Source: DATJGS01 sp035494735
Lineage (GTDB): Bacteria > Eisenbacteria > RBG-16-71-46
NCBI GenBank assembly: GCA_035494735.1
Contig: DATJGS010000019.1
Coordinates: 124,001 to 188,000, forward strand
Reading direction: 5' to 3'
Length of the DNA stretch: 64,000 nt
In this document: one piece after another, positions 51,023 to 60,707 of the stretch
Position numbering within the stretch: position 1 is the first letter of the stretch
How the letters are laid out: each line of letters starts with the position of its first letter
Notes under the pieces: model-generated
Databases searched by the model: none
What the model saw: only the letters and a program-made list of their open reading frames with translations
Told to the model about the DNA's origin: nothing
Program-made: the position numbers and the translations under genes

Positions 51023-52504
51023 CTACTCCAGCACCAGCACCCGCGTCGCCGCCTCGGCGCCGGCACTGCCGCGCGCGCGCACGAAGTAGAGCCCGGCGCC
51101 CGGCGCCGGCAGCTTCCAGTCGAGCGTCGTGAAGCCGGCGGCCGCCGGCTGCGCTTCACGGGTCGCGATCGCGCGGCCCTGCAGGTCGTACGCGGTCAGC
51201 GTCACGCGCTGCGCGGCCGGGAGCTTGAGCGCGAAGTGCGCGATGCCGCCGAGCCGGAGCGGCTGCGGCCACGCGGCGCCGAGCGAGGCGCGCGACGGCA
51301 GGACGCTGACCCCGACCCCGAGCACCGAAGGATCGAGCGCGAACTCGGGACGGCCGTCGATGTACTTCCAGTCCTGATAGATGATGAAGGGCCGGTCATA
51401 TGCGTCGAGCGCGATCGACGGCACGTAGCCCGTCGTGCCGCTGGCGTCCACGTTGCTCGTGTGCCAGATGCCGCCACTGCGTGCGGCGTAGCGGAGCATG
51501 CCGCCGACCGGGACGCGATACGCGATGTGCGGTTCGCCCCCGGAATCGAGCGCGAGTCCGGCCTGGTCGCCGGGCTGGCCGACGGCGTCGACGACCTCCT
51601 TCGTCCAGACGCCGGCATGGCGCGTCGCGTACATGAGCGTGATCGGGGATCCGCGGCGGCGGTAGGCCACGTGCGCGTCACCATCCGCGCTGTACGCGAG
51701 CTCGCCGGCGAAGGCGTCACCCAGCGTGTCCAGCACCTCGGTCGTCCACTCGCCGGCGGATCGATGCGCGAACTTGAGCAAGTTGGCCGAACCGCTGTTG
51801 TAGAGCACGGAGGGCTCGCCGTCCGCGCCGAACGCGATCGACGGCCGATAGCCCGAGTACATCTCGGCGTCCACCGTGTCGATGCTCCACACGCCGCCGA
51901 CGCGCGTCGCGAAGCGGCACACGGTGCCGGGGCCGATGTTGGAGGAGCACCCGCTGTACGCGACACACGGGTTGCCGGCCGCGTCGAACGCCAGCGCCGC
52001 CCGCTCGCCACCGCCGGCATCGATGGGCGTGAGGGTCGTCCACACGCCGTCGATCCGCTCGGTGAACTTGATGACCTTGGTGTCGCCGCTGTTCGTCAGG
52101 ACGAACGCCGGATGGTCGTCCGGCGCGAGCGCGAACGCGGCCTCCGCGACGTTGACGATCTGCGACTGCGCCGGGTCCGCCGGGCCGCGCCCGGCGGTCG
52201 CCGCGGGCGACATGCGCGTCATCGGCGCCGGCGCCGGCGCCAGCGGGCCACTGATGTACTGCGCCACCCACTGGCCGCCGATGAACTCGGCATACGCGGC
52301 GCCCTGGCTGAACGTCGCGTAGCCCGCGCACGGCACGCCCGAGTAATTGATGCGGAGGCCGGTGGACTGCCCGCCGGCGATTTCGTCGACGGTCCCGAGC
52401 GCCCACGTCTGTGTGGCGACCTGGTCGGGGCTGGGGAGCGGCGCGAGGCAGAGCAGCGCGAGCAGCGGAGTCGAGGACCAGGGAGAACGCACGCGGAAGT
52501 TCAT
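51023..52504 (-). CDS. Secreted beta-propeller protein with FlgD-like tail
   Basis: 493 residues from ATG at 52504. Signal peptide (LLALLCLAPLPS), then from about 115 a series of blades with PSIAFGADGEPSVLYNSG, ELAYSADGDAHVAYRRRG and PSIALDAYDRPFIIYQD, each about 50 residues. These are bacterial propeller-type repeats such as occur in sialidase- or NHL-like proteins, without catalytic residues. An FlgD-like tail (about 410-493; GLYFVRARGS) ends it. Probably co-expressed with the Cys-rich protein downstream. Confidence 0.82.
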   Translation of the reverse strand: MNFRVRSPWSSTPLLALLCLAPLPSPDQVATQTWALGTVDEIAGGQSTGLRINYSGVPCAGYATFSQGAAYAEFIGGQWVAQYISGPLAPAPAPMTRMSPAATAGRGPADPAQSQIVNVAEAAFALAPDDHPAFVLTNSGDTKVIKFTERIDGVWTTLTPIDAGGGERAALAFDAAGNPCVAYSGCSSNIGPGTVCRFATRVGGVWSIDTVDAEMYSGYRPSIAFGADGEPSVLYNSGSANLLKFAHRSAGEWTTEVLDTLGDAFAGELAYSADGDAHVAYRRRGSPITLMYATRHAGVWTKEVVDAVGQPGDQAGLALDSGGEPHIAYRVPVGGMLRYAARSGGIWHTSNVDASGTTGYVPSIALDAYDRPFIIYQDWKYIDGRPEFALDPSVLGVGVSVLPSRASLGAAWPQPLRLGGIAHFALKLPAAQRVTLTAYDLQGRAIATREAQPAAAGFTTLDWKLPAPGAGLYFVRARGSAGAEAATRVLVLE

Positions 52505-52527
52505 GTCGGCCTGCTCTCCGATGGGGC

Positions 52528-53013
52528 TCACCAGACGCCGGGCAACAGTCGGTAGCGCGGCGCGCCTGCGGCGGCGGCGAATAGCGAGTCCGCGTCCGGC
52601 TCGCCGCTGCGTTCGATACGGACACAACGATACACCGAGGTCGCGCACGCGGGCAGGCTCAAAACGAGCAAACCCCAGGGCACGCCGACCGCGATGGGCA
52701 GGGCCACGTAGAACAGGCTGCGGCCGGCCAGATCGGGGTGGCGCACGGGGTTCGCGAGGCGCATGGCCATGGCCGTGAGCGCGAGGGCGATGCCCGCGAT
52801 GTTGCCGTAGCCGCCGAGCAGCGCGCCGCCGGTCGGGTGGATGAGCACGTAGAACAGGGCCAGCGAGGCGATCGCCGTCACCCGCACCCACGTCGGCGCC
52901 GGCGCCGACGGGACGAAGCCGGGCTTGCGCCGCGCGATGCGATCGGCGACTTCGTAGAGCACGATGAGCGTGCCCGACGTGCAGTAGCGGATGGCGGCGT
53001 TCTCGAAGATCAT
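52528..53013 (-). CDS. ICMT/PEMT-like integral membrane protein
   Basis: 161 residues from ATG at 53013 (ATGA overlap). Four membrane helices; NPVRHPDLAGRSL and the closing RYRLLPGVW match isoprenylcysteine carboxyl methyltransferase-like proteins, which use S-adenosylmethionine at the membrane. The usual HPxY is HPDL here and the GPY before it is gone, so activity is uncertain. It follows an oxidoreductase gene with which it is translated. Confidence 0.65.
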   Translation of the reverse strand: MIFENAAIRYCTSGTLIVLYEVADRIARRKPGFVPSAPAPTWVRVTAIASLALFYVLIHPTGGALLGGYGNIAGIALALTAMAMRLANPVRHPDLAGRSLFYVALPIAVGVPWGLLVLSLPACATSVYRCVRIERSGEPDADSLFAAAAGAPRYRLLPGVW

Positions 53014-54251
53014 CCGACCGGCACCGCGGCCAGCGCGGCGACGCGTTCGTCGTGCGTCATCGGCTTCTTCGCCTTGATGAGATCGCGCGCCCAGTCCACG
53101 AGGCCCCAGCGGTTCCACAGCAGCGCGCCGCGCACGACGTCGTCCTTCAGGTAGAACACCACGCCTTCGCGATTCGGCTCGGTCCAGACGGGATCGGTCA
53201 CGAGGCTCGAGTCGAGGTCGCCGACCGCCTCCCAGCCGATCTCGAAGAAGTCCGAGTAGAACATGGGCAGGTGCTCGTACGGCGTGGCCACGCCCGCCAT
53301 GTTCGCGCCGGCGCAGCGGCCGTGATGGATCGAGTGGTCCCAGTGCTCGATCCGCGTGCGCCGCTCGAGCGCGAGGTACGGGAACTCGGCGACGTCGCCG
53401 GCGGCCCAGATCGACGCGTCGCTGGTGCGGCAGAATTCATCGACCTCGATGCCGTTGCCGGTCTCGAGGCCGCCGCTGTCGGCGACCGCCAGCGACGGCG
53501 TGATGCCGATGCCGGCGACCAGCAGCTGCGTCGAGACGGTGTTGCCGTTGTGCGTGACCGCGTGCACCACGCCGGCGCCGTGCGAGATGCTCTTCACGGC
53601 TTCGCCGGAGATGGTCTCGACGCCCTTCTCGCGATAGAAGTCCGCGATGAACAGCCCCAGGTCGCGCGGCAGGATGCGCGCCAGCGGATATTCCTCGGGG
53701 TACATGAGCGACACCTCGCGCCCCGTGTGGCGCAACGCCGCGGCCAGCTCGAGCCCGATGAATCCGCCGCCGACCACGAGAACGTGCTGCAGGTTGCGCG
53801 CGTGCTCCTCGAGGAACTGGTAGTCCTCGAGGCTCCGGTAATAGTGGATGCCCTGCGGGGCCTCGCCGTCGACTCCGAGCACGCGCGGCTTGCCCCCGGT
53901 CGCGAGCAGGAGCTTGTCGTACGTGTACGTGGTGTCGTGGTCGTCCCAGACGGTGTGGCTCTCGGGCTCCAGTTCGACGACCTCACGGCGCAGCGCCAGC
54001 GTCACCTGGTTCGTCGCGTACCAGTCGGTGTCGTGGACGGCGATGCCGTCGAGCTTCATCTTGCCGAACCACAGGTCCTTCGTCAGCGGCGGCCGCTGGT
54101 ACGGAACGACGTTCTCGCGCGAGATCAGGAGGATCGAGCCGGTCTTGTCGTGTTCGCGAATCCCTTCGATGGCGGACGCCGAAGCGACTCCGCCGCCGAC
54201 GATCACGTACGTGTAGTGGCTCGACCAGGGTTCGTCTTGAGGTGGGGTCAT
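53010..54251 (-). CDS. FAD/NAD-dependent oxidoreductase, AIF/ferredoxin-reductase type
   Basis: 413 residues from ATG at 54251 (CAGGT six bases upstream; an ATG ten codons earlier has none). Two dinucleotide folds: YVIVGGGVASASAIEGIRE (FAD) and VLVVGGGFIGLELAAAL (NAD). AAGDVAEFP is the second FAD contact. Similar to putidaredoxin reductase and apoptosis-inducing-factor-like reductases, with the C-terminal half (about 310-400) of the AIF type. Redox partner unknown; in an operon with the ICMT-like gene. Confidence 0.9.
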   Translation of the reverse strand: MTPPQDEPWSSHYTYVIVGGGVASASAIEGIREHDKTGSILLISRENVVPYQRPPLTKDLWFGKMKLDGIAVHDTDWYATNQVTLALRREVVELEPESHTVWDDHDTTYTYDKLLLATGGKPRVLGVDGEAPQGIHYYRSLEDYQFLEEHARNLQHVLVVGGGFIGLELAAALRHTGREVSLMYPEEYPLARILPRDLGLFIADFYREKGVETISGEAVKSISHGAGVVHAVTHNGNTVSTQLLVAGIGITPSLAVADSGGLETGNGIEVDEFCRTSDASIWAAGDVAEFPYLALERRTRIEHWDHSIHHGRCAGANMAGVATPYEHLPMFYSDFFEIGWEAVGDLDSSLVTDPVWTEPNREGVVFYLKDDVVRGALLWNRWGLVDWARDLIKAKKPMTHDERVAALAAVPVG

Positions 54252-54309
54252 CGACACCTGCCGGAAACGAGGGGCGCGCACGGCCTGCCACGCGGCAGTC
54301 GCTACCTTA

Positions 54310-55722
54310 TCACGACCCGGCGCCGCCTTCGGGCAAGCGATTGTCAGGTCCGCGAAGTTCGCGCGTGAGACCGCGTTTCCACGTGCCGCGGGCCGCCCAG
54401 CCGGCGATGAACAGGCTGCGGACGATGCAGGTGAGGCTGATGACCCAGGCGATGGCCAGCACGCCGAGCCCGGTCCACTGAGGCATGAGGAACGCGAGCG
54501 GTATGCGCAGGACCGAGAACGACGTGAAGATCCACGAGATGGCCTGCGTGTGCCCGGACCCCATCACGCACTCCGCGACCACGATCTCGATGCCCGTGAA
54601 ATACAGGCACGTCGCGAGAATGCGCAGGTAGGGCACGCCGAGGCGCAGGACCACGGGATCGTTGCTGAACAGGCCGAGGAACACCTGGGGGAACCCCATG
54701 ATCACGACGGTCATCACGGTCGTGATCGCGAACATCCACAGGAGTCCGGTGCGGATCACGAGCACGGCGCGATCCGGTCGCCCGGCGCCGAGATTCTGTC
54801 CGACGAGCGCCGCGCCGGCGCTGCCGATGGCGATCGAGTTGATGAACTGGATGGCCTCGATCCGGTTCGCGATGCCGACGATCGCGTGGGCCGCCGGACC
54901 GAAGCGCGACGCGGCGTGCGCGAACGCCACGTACACGACCGAGAACAGGATGCCGATGAGCGCCGCCGGCACGCCGACCCTGGCCATGCCGCGCACGTGC
55001 ACGGGCGGACCGTCGGCGCTGCGCGCGAACGGGAACTGCGGATGCCGGCGCGCCGCCATGATCGCGTAGCCGACGACGATCAGTCCCTGCGCCGTGACCG
55101 TGGCGATGCCGGCGCCGGTCACGCCGAGCTTGGGGAACGGCCCGATGCCGTAGATGAGGAATGGATCGAGCACCGCGCACGCGCCGACCGAGATGAGATC
55201 GATGAGGAGCGGCGTGCGCGTGTTGCCGGCCGATCGCATGATCCCTTCGCAGGTCATCGCCATCATGGGCAGCGGCGCGCCGATCATGCAGATGCGCAGG
55301 AACGGCGCGCCGATCGCGATGGCCCTGGGGTCGGCGTCCATGAGCGAGTAGATCTGCGGAGCGAACAGCACGCCGGCCACCGTGCCGACGAGGCCGAGCA
55401 GCGCCGAGCCCATCACGCCCTTGTAGGCCGCGACGCCCGCGCGCCGGCGCTCGCCCGCGCCCAGCAGCTGGCTGACGTACGCGGTGACGCCGACCATCAC
55501 GATGTCGTTGAGCGAGTAGATCGCCCACATCACGAAGATCGACGTCGTGACCGCGGCGGTCGCCTCGACGCCGAGGCCCCTCACCCACACCGCGTCGATC
55601 CACTGATACGCGATGCGCAGGACCTGCGACGCGAGCACGGGAATCGCCAGACGCAGCAACTCGCCGGGGATGGGACGGGTGACCCCCGACGGCAGCGCCG
55701 CCTGGGGAGATGCGCTCGACAT
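54310..55722 (-). CDS. MATE-family multidrug/metabolite exporter
   Basis: 470 residues with twelve membrane segments. MATE landmarks are RLAIPVLASQVLRIAYQWIDAVWVRGLG (landmark), SLNDIVMVGVTAYVSQLLGAG, GIMRSAGNTRTPLLIDLISVGA and GASSxxGQNLGAGRPDRA in the second half (SAGAALVGQNLGAGRPDRAV). Exports cationic or other small compounds by Na+ or H+ exchange. ATG at 55722 follows GGAGG. It lies 14 bases after the lipoprotein stop. Confidence 0.93.
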   Translation of the reverse strand: MSSASPQAALPSGVTRPIPGELLRLAIPVLASQVLRIAYQWIDAVWVRGLGVEATAAVTTSIFVMWAIYSLNDIVMVGVTAYVSQLLGAGERRRAGVAAYKGVMGSALLGLVGTVAGVLFAPQIYSLMDADPRAIAIGAPFLRICMIGAPLPMMAMTCEGIMRSAGNTRTPLLIDLISVGACAVLDPFLIYGIGPFPKLGVTGAGIATVTAQGLIVVGYAIMAARRHPQFPFARSADGPPVHVRGMARVGVPAALIGILFSVVYVAFAHAASRFGPAAHAIVGIANRIEAIQFINSIAIGSAGAALVGQNLGAGRPDRAVLVIRTGLLWMFAITTVMTVVIMGFPQVFLGLFSNDPVVLRLGVPYLRILATCLYFTGIEIVVAECVMGSGHTQAISWIFTSFSVLRIPLAFLMPQWTGLGVLAIAWVISLTCIVRSLFIAGWAARGTWKRGLTRELRGPDNRLPEGGAGS

Positions 55723-55736
55723 CGGTGCAGCCTCCG

Positions 55737-57077
55737 TCAGCGGTCGTCCTGCTCCTGGATGGCCGCGAGCACCGGCTGCCACACGGGGTCGAACGCGATC
55801 GAGATCAGTTCGCTCTCGGGCGGCAGATCGTCGAGATAGAACGGGTGTCCCCAGGTGTCGGACACGAACTCCTGGCGCCACGAGTTGGAGTAGCGCGAGC
55901 GCCCGCTGGAATTGCGCGTGCATTCGAGCGCCTTCGGCAGCGTCCAGCTGCCGAACGTGTCGTGCCAGCCGCTCTCCACGCGGCGCGCGCGATCGGGATC
56001 GCGCTGCTTCATGTCGGGCGGCACCAGGCAGTACGCGTCGAAGTTGCCGTTCGGGCGAAAGTCCGTGTAGAACGTGCGCGCCTTCGCCTCCTGCACGCCC
56101 TCGCGCCGGGACACGGCGTCGCCGGTCTCGACGTCGATCACTTCCGTCTCGTACTTGACGCTGACCTGGCGCTCGCGCTGGACGGCGCCGAACTGAGTGT
56201 CGGTGTAGCGCACGGTCGTGCCGCTCGTGTCCTTCACCTCTTCGCGGCGCCAGATCGTCTCGCGATAGCGGTTCGTGTTCGTGCTGGCGTTGGGCGCATA
56301 GCAGCGCCCCCACACCACGCGGTCCGCGCCGATGCGCCGGCCGAGCGCGATGGCCTTGTCGCGCGTCAGGTCGTCGAGTTCGTTCACCGTCATGCGGCTG
56401 TACACCTGATCGGGCGTCAGGAAGCGCGTGAACACGAGGTCGCTCGGGCCGAGGCGCTTCTGCGCCTCGGCGTACACGAGGTCCGACAGCCGCCGCGACA
56501 GGCCCGGGGATCCGGCCTGGTCCTCGAACGGCAGGATCGCGACGCGCGTCGTGGCCGCGTTCAGGGCGTCGGCCTTGCGTTTGCCGACGTCGCGATACGT
56601 GGGCAGGAAACGCTCCGCCAGTTCGAAGTGCCCGTACGCGATCTTGGGCTGGCGCGCGCGCATCGCGCCCACGCCGTCGCGGAACTCGCCGGCGGCCGCG
56701 GCGCGGCGGATGATCGCCTCCTCGCGGTCGTAGGCCGCGTCCTCGCGCACGGTCACGCCGTAGCTCGTGACCTCGCGGCGGAACGCCGTCAGATCGAGCG
56801 ACTGCCGCGCCGCGGCCAGCGTGTCCATGACCGCCACGTTGTGCACGCGGTGCCGCCACTCGCCGATGCGCGCGTTCGCCGCGTTGCTGAGCGCGTCACG
56901 CACCTTGGGATCGTGCGGATCGCGCCGGTAGGCGATGAGCGCGCTCTGGTAGGCCTTGTCGGTCTGGCCCGCGGCCAGTTCCTGCTCGCTGCGCTCCGCG
57001 AATTTCTTGGCCGTGGCGCACGAAACCAGCAGCACGGCGAGCAGCGGCATCCACCAGCGGGCCAGGCGCACGTGCAC
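55737..57077 (-). CDS. Large lipoprotein of unknown function
   Basis: 446 residues. GTG at 57077 fits GAGG five bases upstream; the lipobox LLVSC follows (Cys about 20). Residues about 30-165 look TPR-like (AGQTDKAYQSALIAYRRDPHDPKVRDALSN), then TTRVAILPFEDQAGSPGLSRRLSDLV (landmark) gives a CsgG/TolB-type N domain with GADRVVWGR. The C part (about 250-446) contains many charged pairs. ATG and GTG choices differ by only a few residues. A lipoprotein near a MATE exporter suggests envelope function; no more is visible. Confidence 0.75.
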   Translation of the reverse strand: MHVRLARWWMPLLAVLLVSCATAKKFAERSEQELAAGQTDKAYQSALIAYRRDPHDPKVRDALSNAANARIGEWRHRVHNVAVMDTLAAARQSLDLTAFRREVTSYGVTVREDAAYDREEAIIRRAAAAGEFRDGVGAMRARQPKIAYGHFELAERFLPTYRDVGKRKADALNAATTRVAILPFEDQAGSPGLSRRLSDLVYAEAQKRLGPSDLVFTRFLTPDQVYSRMTVNELDDLTRDKAIALGRRIGADRVVWGRCYAPNASTNTNRYRETIWRREEVKDTSGTTVRYTDTQFGAVQRERQVSVKYETEVIDVETGDAVSRREGVQEAKARTFYTDFRPNGNFDAYCLVPPDMKQRDPDRARRVESGWHDTFGSWTLPKALECTRNSSGRSRYSNSWRQEFVSDTWGHPFYLDDLPPESELISIAFDPVWQPVLAAIQEQDDR

Positions 57078-57247
57078 GATCACCTCGAAAAGGAGTCGAG
57101 GCGCGGACGATTCCGCGCTCGTGTCGCACGAAAGGTGACGCCCGCGCGGCGCGCCGTCAAGCCCCGCTCGTACGCATCGAGGCGCCCCGGCACGCGCGGG
57201 GCGTCGCGCGCGACCGGCGCGGCCTCCCCACGCGCCAGCGCGGCGCT

Positions 57248-58378
57248 TCAGCCCGACGCGTAGCGCGCGATACGGAACAGACCGAGGTCGAAGCGCGAGC
57301 GCCCGTCCAGCGCGACGTCGGCCAGCACCTCGCCGAGCGCGCTCGCGAACTTGAAGCCGTGGCCCGAGCACGCGCTGGCCAGCACGACCTGCGAGTGCAG
57401 CGGATGCTGGTCGACGATGAAGTGCTCGTCCGGCGTGTTCGTATACAGACACGCCGCCGAATCGAGCAGCTCGCCGTTCGCGTCCGGCAGGTAGCGTTCG
57501 AGCAGGCCGCGGACCTTCGCGACTTCATCTTCCCCGACGTCGCGCTTCACGTGGTCGGGGTCGGTGGGCGTTCCTTCGTGGTGGATCGCGATCTTGATGC
57601 CCTTCCTCGACGCCGGAAATCCATAGAAGAACCGCCCCGCCGCGTGCTCCCAGATCCAGATCGGAAAGTTTGCCGGCTCGAAGCGCTCCGCGTGCTCGCG
57701 CGGCGCGAACCAGAAGAGAGTCTGGCGCACCACGGCGAGCGGCAGATCGAGACCCTGAACCAGGCGCGGCATCCATGCGCCGGCCGCGAGCACGAGCCGG
57801 TCCGCCTCATGGTGTCCGCGCGCGGTCGTGACCTCGACGCCGGCCGCGTTCGCGCGCCACTCGAGCACGGGCTCGTCCGGGTGCAGCTCGGCGCCGGCGT
57901 GCGCCGCGCGCTCCAGGTGCGCGGCGACGCAGGCCTCAGGGTCGAGCACGCCCGACGTCGGCTCCCACACGCCGACCGTGCCCGCGCTCGGGTGATAGGC
58001 CGGCCAGCGATTCTTGATCTCGGCGGCGTCGATCCGCTCGTGCGGCAGGTGCCAGGTCTCGGCGCTACGCAGCGCGCCGGTCACGAGCGTGCTGTCGGGC
58101 GCGCCGATCATGACGCCGCCCGTGCGTTGGAGCAGGACGCGGCCGGTGTCGAGCGCCAGCGCGTCCCAGTTCTCGAACGCGCGCTGCACGAGCGGCACGT
58201 ACTGCGGGTGCTCGAAGTAGGCCTGGCGGATGATGCGCGACTCGCCGTGCGACGAGCCCAGCGCATGGGGCGGCGCGTGCAGGTCGAAGCCGACGACGTG
58301 CGCCCCGCGACGCGCCAGATGATCGGCCGCCGCGCTGCCCATGGCGCCCAACCCGGCGACGATGACGCGCGTCGTCAC
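57248..58378 (-). CDS. Sarcosine oxidase-like flavoprotein
   Basis: 376 residues from GTG at 58378 (GTGA overlap). N-terminal FAD fold VIVAGLGAMGSAAADHLARRGAHVVGFD (landmark), GSSHGESRIIRQAYFEHPQY, ACLYTNTPDEHFIVDQHP with Cys310 at the position of the covalent flavin Cys of monomeric sarcosine oxidase, and SGHGFKFASALGEVLADVAL. Family members oxidise N-methyl amino acids (sarcosine, N-methyltryptophan, pipecolate) to give H2O2; exact substrate unknown. Downstream of the CPBP protease gene. Confidence 0.9.
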   Translation of the reverse strand: MTTRVIVAGLGAMGSAAADHLARRGAHVVGFDLHAPPHALGSSHGESRIIRQAYFEHPQYVPLVQRAFENWDALALDTGRVLLQRTGGVMIGAPDSTLVTGALRSAETWHLPHERIDAAEIKNRWPAYHPSAGTVGVWEPTSGVLDPEACVAAHLERAAHAGAELHPDEPVLEWRANAAGVEVTTARGHHEADRLVLAAGAWMPRLVQGLDLPLAVVRQTLFWFAPREHAERFEPANFPIWIWEHAAGRFFYGFPASRKGIKIAIHHEGTPTDPDHVKRDVGEDEVAKVRGLLERYLPDANGELLDSAACLYTNTPDEHFIVDQHPLHSQVVLASACSGHGFKFASALGEVLADVALDGRSRFDLGLFRIARYASG

Positions 58379-59085
58379 GCCGGCTGGCTCTCGGCCCCGT
58401 CGCCCACGAGCTGGTACCCGACGTAGCCCGCGTACAGATCCATGAGCGCGTGGATCAGCATGGGCAGCACGAGCGAGCCCGACACCAGGTACACGGTCGC
58501 CATGAACGCGCCGACCAGGCCGGTCTGGAGCACGCCCTTGAGGCCCTGATACAGGTGGCCGAACCCGAAGAACACGCTCGACACGATCGCGGCCGGGATG
58601 AGGCCCAGCCAGTGCTGCAGGTACCAGATCATGAAGCCGCGGAACAACAGCTCTTCACACACGCCGGCGGTGATCGACAGCCCCGAGAACAGCCGCAGCT
58701 CGCGCACCGTGTGCGGCAGCATCGCTTCGACGTGGGCGAGCCGCGCGCGGGCGCGGGCCATCATCGTCTCGCGATCCGCGCCGCGCGAGCGCAGCGCCAT
58801 CAGGGTGACGATGAGCGCGACGCCGATGGCGATGCCGAGCGCGGCGTACGTGAACACCGGGATGACGCCGAGCCACGCCCACGGCCGTCGGTTCGTGATC
58901 CACGCCGTGAGCACGAGGCCGGAGATGATCCACTGCGACAGCATCGCGAAGAAGTAGAGCTGTGGTCGCAGGCGCCGGCGATCCTCCGGCGAGGCCGCGT
59001 TGAGGCGCCGGAACGACATCCACGCGCGCGGCGGGATCAGCACGACGAGCACCGCCATGACCACGTGATCGAGCGGGGTCAGCAC
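58375..59085 (-). CDS. CPBP family intramembrane metalloprotease
   Basis: 236 residues from GTG at 59085, with several membrane segments. The three CPBP/Abi motifs are CEELLFRG (with EE and R), FFGFGHLYQG and HALMDLYAG, giving the metal and catalytic residues. Type II CAAX-prenyl protease-like; targets not known. The preceding ORF stands 18 bases upstream, so probably one operon with the small zinc protein. Confidence 0.88.
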   Translation of the reverse strand: MLTPLDHVVMAVLVVLIPPRAWMSFRRLNAASPEDRRRLRPQLYFFAMLSQWIISGLVLTAWITNRRPWAWLGVIPVFTYAALGIAIGVALIVTLMALRSRGADRETMMARARARLAHVEAMLPHTVRELRLFSGLSITAGVCEELLFRGFMIWYLQHWLGLIPAAIVSSVFFGFGHLYQGLKGVLQTGLVGAFMATVYLVSGSLVLPMLIHALMDLYAGYVGYQLVGDGAESQPA

Positions 59086-59103
59086 GGCGCGGCCCGCGCC
59101 CCG

Positions 59104-59352
59104 CTAGCCGAGCGGATTCTTCGGCGGCGCGACCGGGGGCTGGAAGTCGAGCCCGCGGTACATCGAGATCAACTCATCGTGGGTGATGAGGATCAGGCTC
59201 TTGCACTTCCGGCACTTGAGTTCGAGGCCGTCGCGCACCATGCGGGCGAGCATCGAGCCGCACGTGCAGCGGCACTGGTCGCCCTTCGGCACCATGCGCT
59301 GGGAGCCCGCGGAGGCCGAGGCTCGCACGACGCTGACATCGATCGACTTCAC
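59104..59352 (-). CDS. Small zinc-ribbon protein, Com-like
   Basis: 82 residues. A four-Cys zinc ribbon CRCTCGSMLARMV … LELKCRKCKSLILI (Cys near 28, 30 or 32, and 47, 50) resembles phage Mu Com-like translation regulators that bind RNA. No membrane segment. First gene of the run to the CPBP and sarcosine-oxidase-like genes. Function is a guess. Confidence 0.72.
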   Translation of the reverse strand: MKSIDVSVVRASASAGSQRMVPKGDQCRCTCGSMLARMVRDGLELKCRKCKSLILITHDELISMYRGLDFQPPVAPPKNPLG

Positions 59353-59469
59353 TGGCCATTTCCTTCCGGCGGCTGCCGGACGCTGGCGCTTGAGAAGCGC
59401 TCGAGAAACGCTGGGACTGAGCGAGAGCGGTGCGGACCGCGCGAAGTCTAGGCACGCGACCCCGCAGGG

Positions 59470-60609
59470 TCAAGCCACGACGACGCGCCATTGGGCCAAC
59501 CATGTCACGGCCGCGAAAAGAACGAGGGCGAGGCCGAGGAAGAACGCCAGTCGCAGGCGGCGCATGTGGGCGAGACCGGCGCCGACCAGCAGGCACCACA
59601 GCGGCAGCGTGTACAGCATCTGCCGCGCGATGAAGAGATGGATGCCCTGCGCCGACATCTCCCAGGGCACGAGCGTCGGCAGCAGCACGAGGAACCACAG
59701 CAGCGACGCGGCCTTCCACTGCGCGGGCCTCTGCAGCGGCAGCGCCGCGACCACGGCCAGCACCGGGATTAGCCACACTGAACCGAACGCCAGGCTCTTC
59801 GTCACGATCACGAGATCGGAGACCGACAGCGCCAGCGTCCAGCGCTCGCCGCCGACGTCGCGCCCGAGCTGGCCGAACATGGCCGGCAGGTGCGGCGCGA
59901 ACGCGAGCGCGACCAGCATCCACAGCCCGATCCACAGGAGCAGCCGGCGCCGCTCGTTGCGCATGCGCAGCACGCCCCACAGCGCGAGCGCGAACAGGAC
60001 GAACACCGAGTAGTAGTCGGTGTACAGCGCCGTCAGCGCGAACGCGAACATGAGCGCGCTCTCGGTGAGGCGCGAGCGCAGCGTCCAGCGCCACGCCAGC
60101 CACACGATGAGCGTGAGCAGCAGCCACGACAGCGCGTACGCGCGGATGTTCTGCGACGACGCGATGTGCGTCCCGTTCACGGCCAGCAGCGCGCCACCCA
60201 GGATGCCGGCCCGCGCGCTGAACAGGGCGCGCCCCATGGGCAGCAGCGCGAGCACCGTGAACAGCCCGAACACGATGGGCAGCGCCTTCAGCCACAGCGC
60301 GCCATCCCCGCCAACGGCGCGCCACAGCCACAGCACGACGTAGTGCACCGGCGGATCCACCGTCTGGTGCAGGCTGGCCAGCACGGCGGTCAGCGAATGG
60401 CGCAGCAGGACCAGCGTCTGGATTTCGTCGAACTGGAACGGGGTGTGCGTCGCCTGGAACAGGCGCGGCACCAGCGCGAGCAGCAGCACCAGGCCGTACG
60501 CCCAGCCGGGCACCGGCGCCGTTTCGGGCCGTGCCTTCAGAGGCGATGGCGCGGCGGCAGGACTCGTGATCGAAGCACCCGCGGAGGACACGGCCGCGGA
60601 TGCTAGCAC
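59470..60609 (-). CDS. GT-C membrane glycosyltransferase (PMT/ArnT-like)
   Basis: 379 residues with about nine to ten membrane segments. The first loop has HTPFQFDEIQTLVLLRH, a DE pair like the catalytic DD/DE in lipid-linked-sugar dependent glycosyltransferases, and the second loop VDPPVHYVVLWLW and NIRAYAL. It would transfer sugar from a polyprenyl phosphate carrier in the periplasm. GTG at 60609 is the first start in a frame; the ATG choice is unclear. Divergent from the M50 gene across 98 bases. Confidence 0.85.
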   Translation of the reverse strand: MLASAAVSSAGASITSPAAAPSPLKARPETAPVPGWAYGLVLLLALVPRLFQATHTPFQFDEIQTLVLLRHSLTAVLASLHQTVDPPVHYVVLWLWRAVGGDGALWLKALPIVFGLFTVLALLPMGRALFSARAGILGGALLAVNGTHIASSQNIRAYALSWLLLTLIVWLAWRWTLRSRLTESALMFAFALTALYTDYYSVFVLFALALWGVLRMRNERRRLLLWIGLWMLVALAFAPHLPAMFGQLGRDVGGERWTLALSVSDLVIVTKSLAFGSVWLIPVLAVVAALPLQRPAQWKAASLLWFLVLLPTLVPWEMSAQGIHLFIARQMLYTLPLWCLLVGAGLAHMRRLRLAFFLGLALVLFAAVTWLAQWRVVVA

Positions 60610-60707
60610 GTTCGCGTGGTGCTCGTGCCGGGCCGGGCGGGTACTCGCCCCGGGGCGAGTTGCTGCGTTGCGCGAGGAGCCGCTGCCTCTGGTAGCGTCC
60701 GCCGGTC

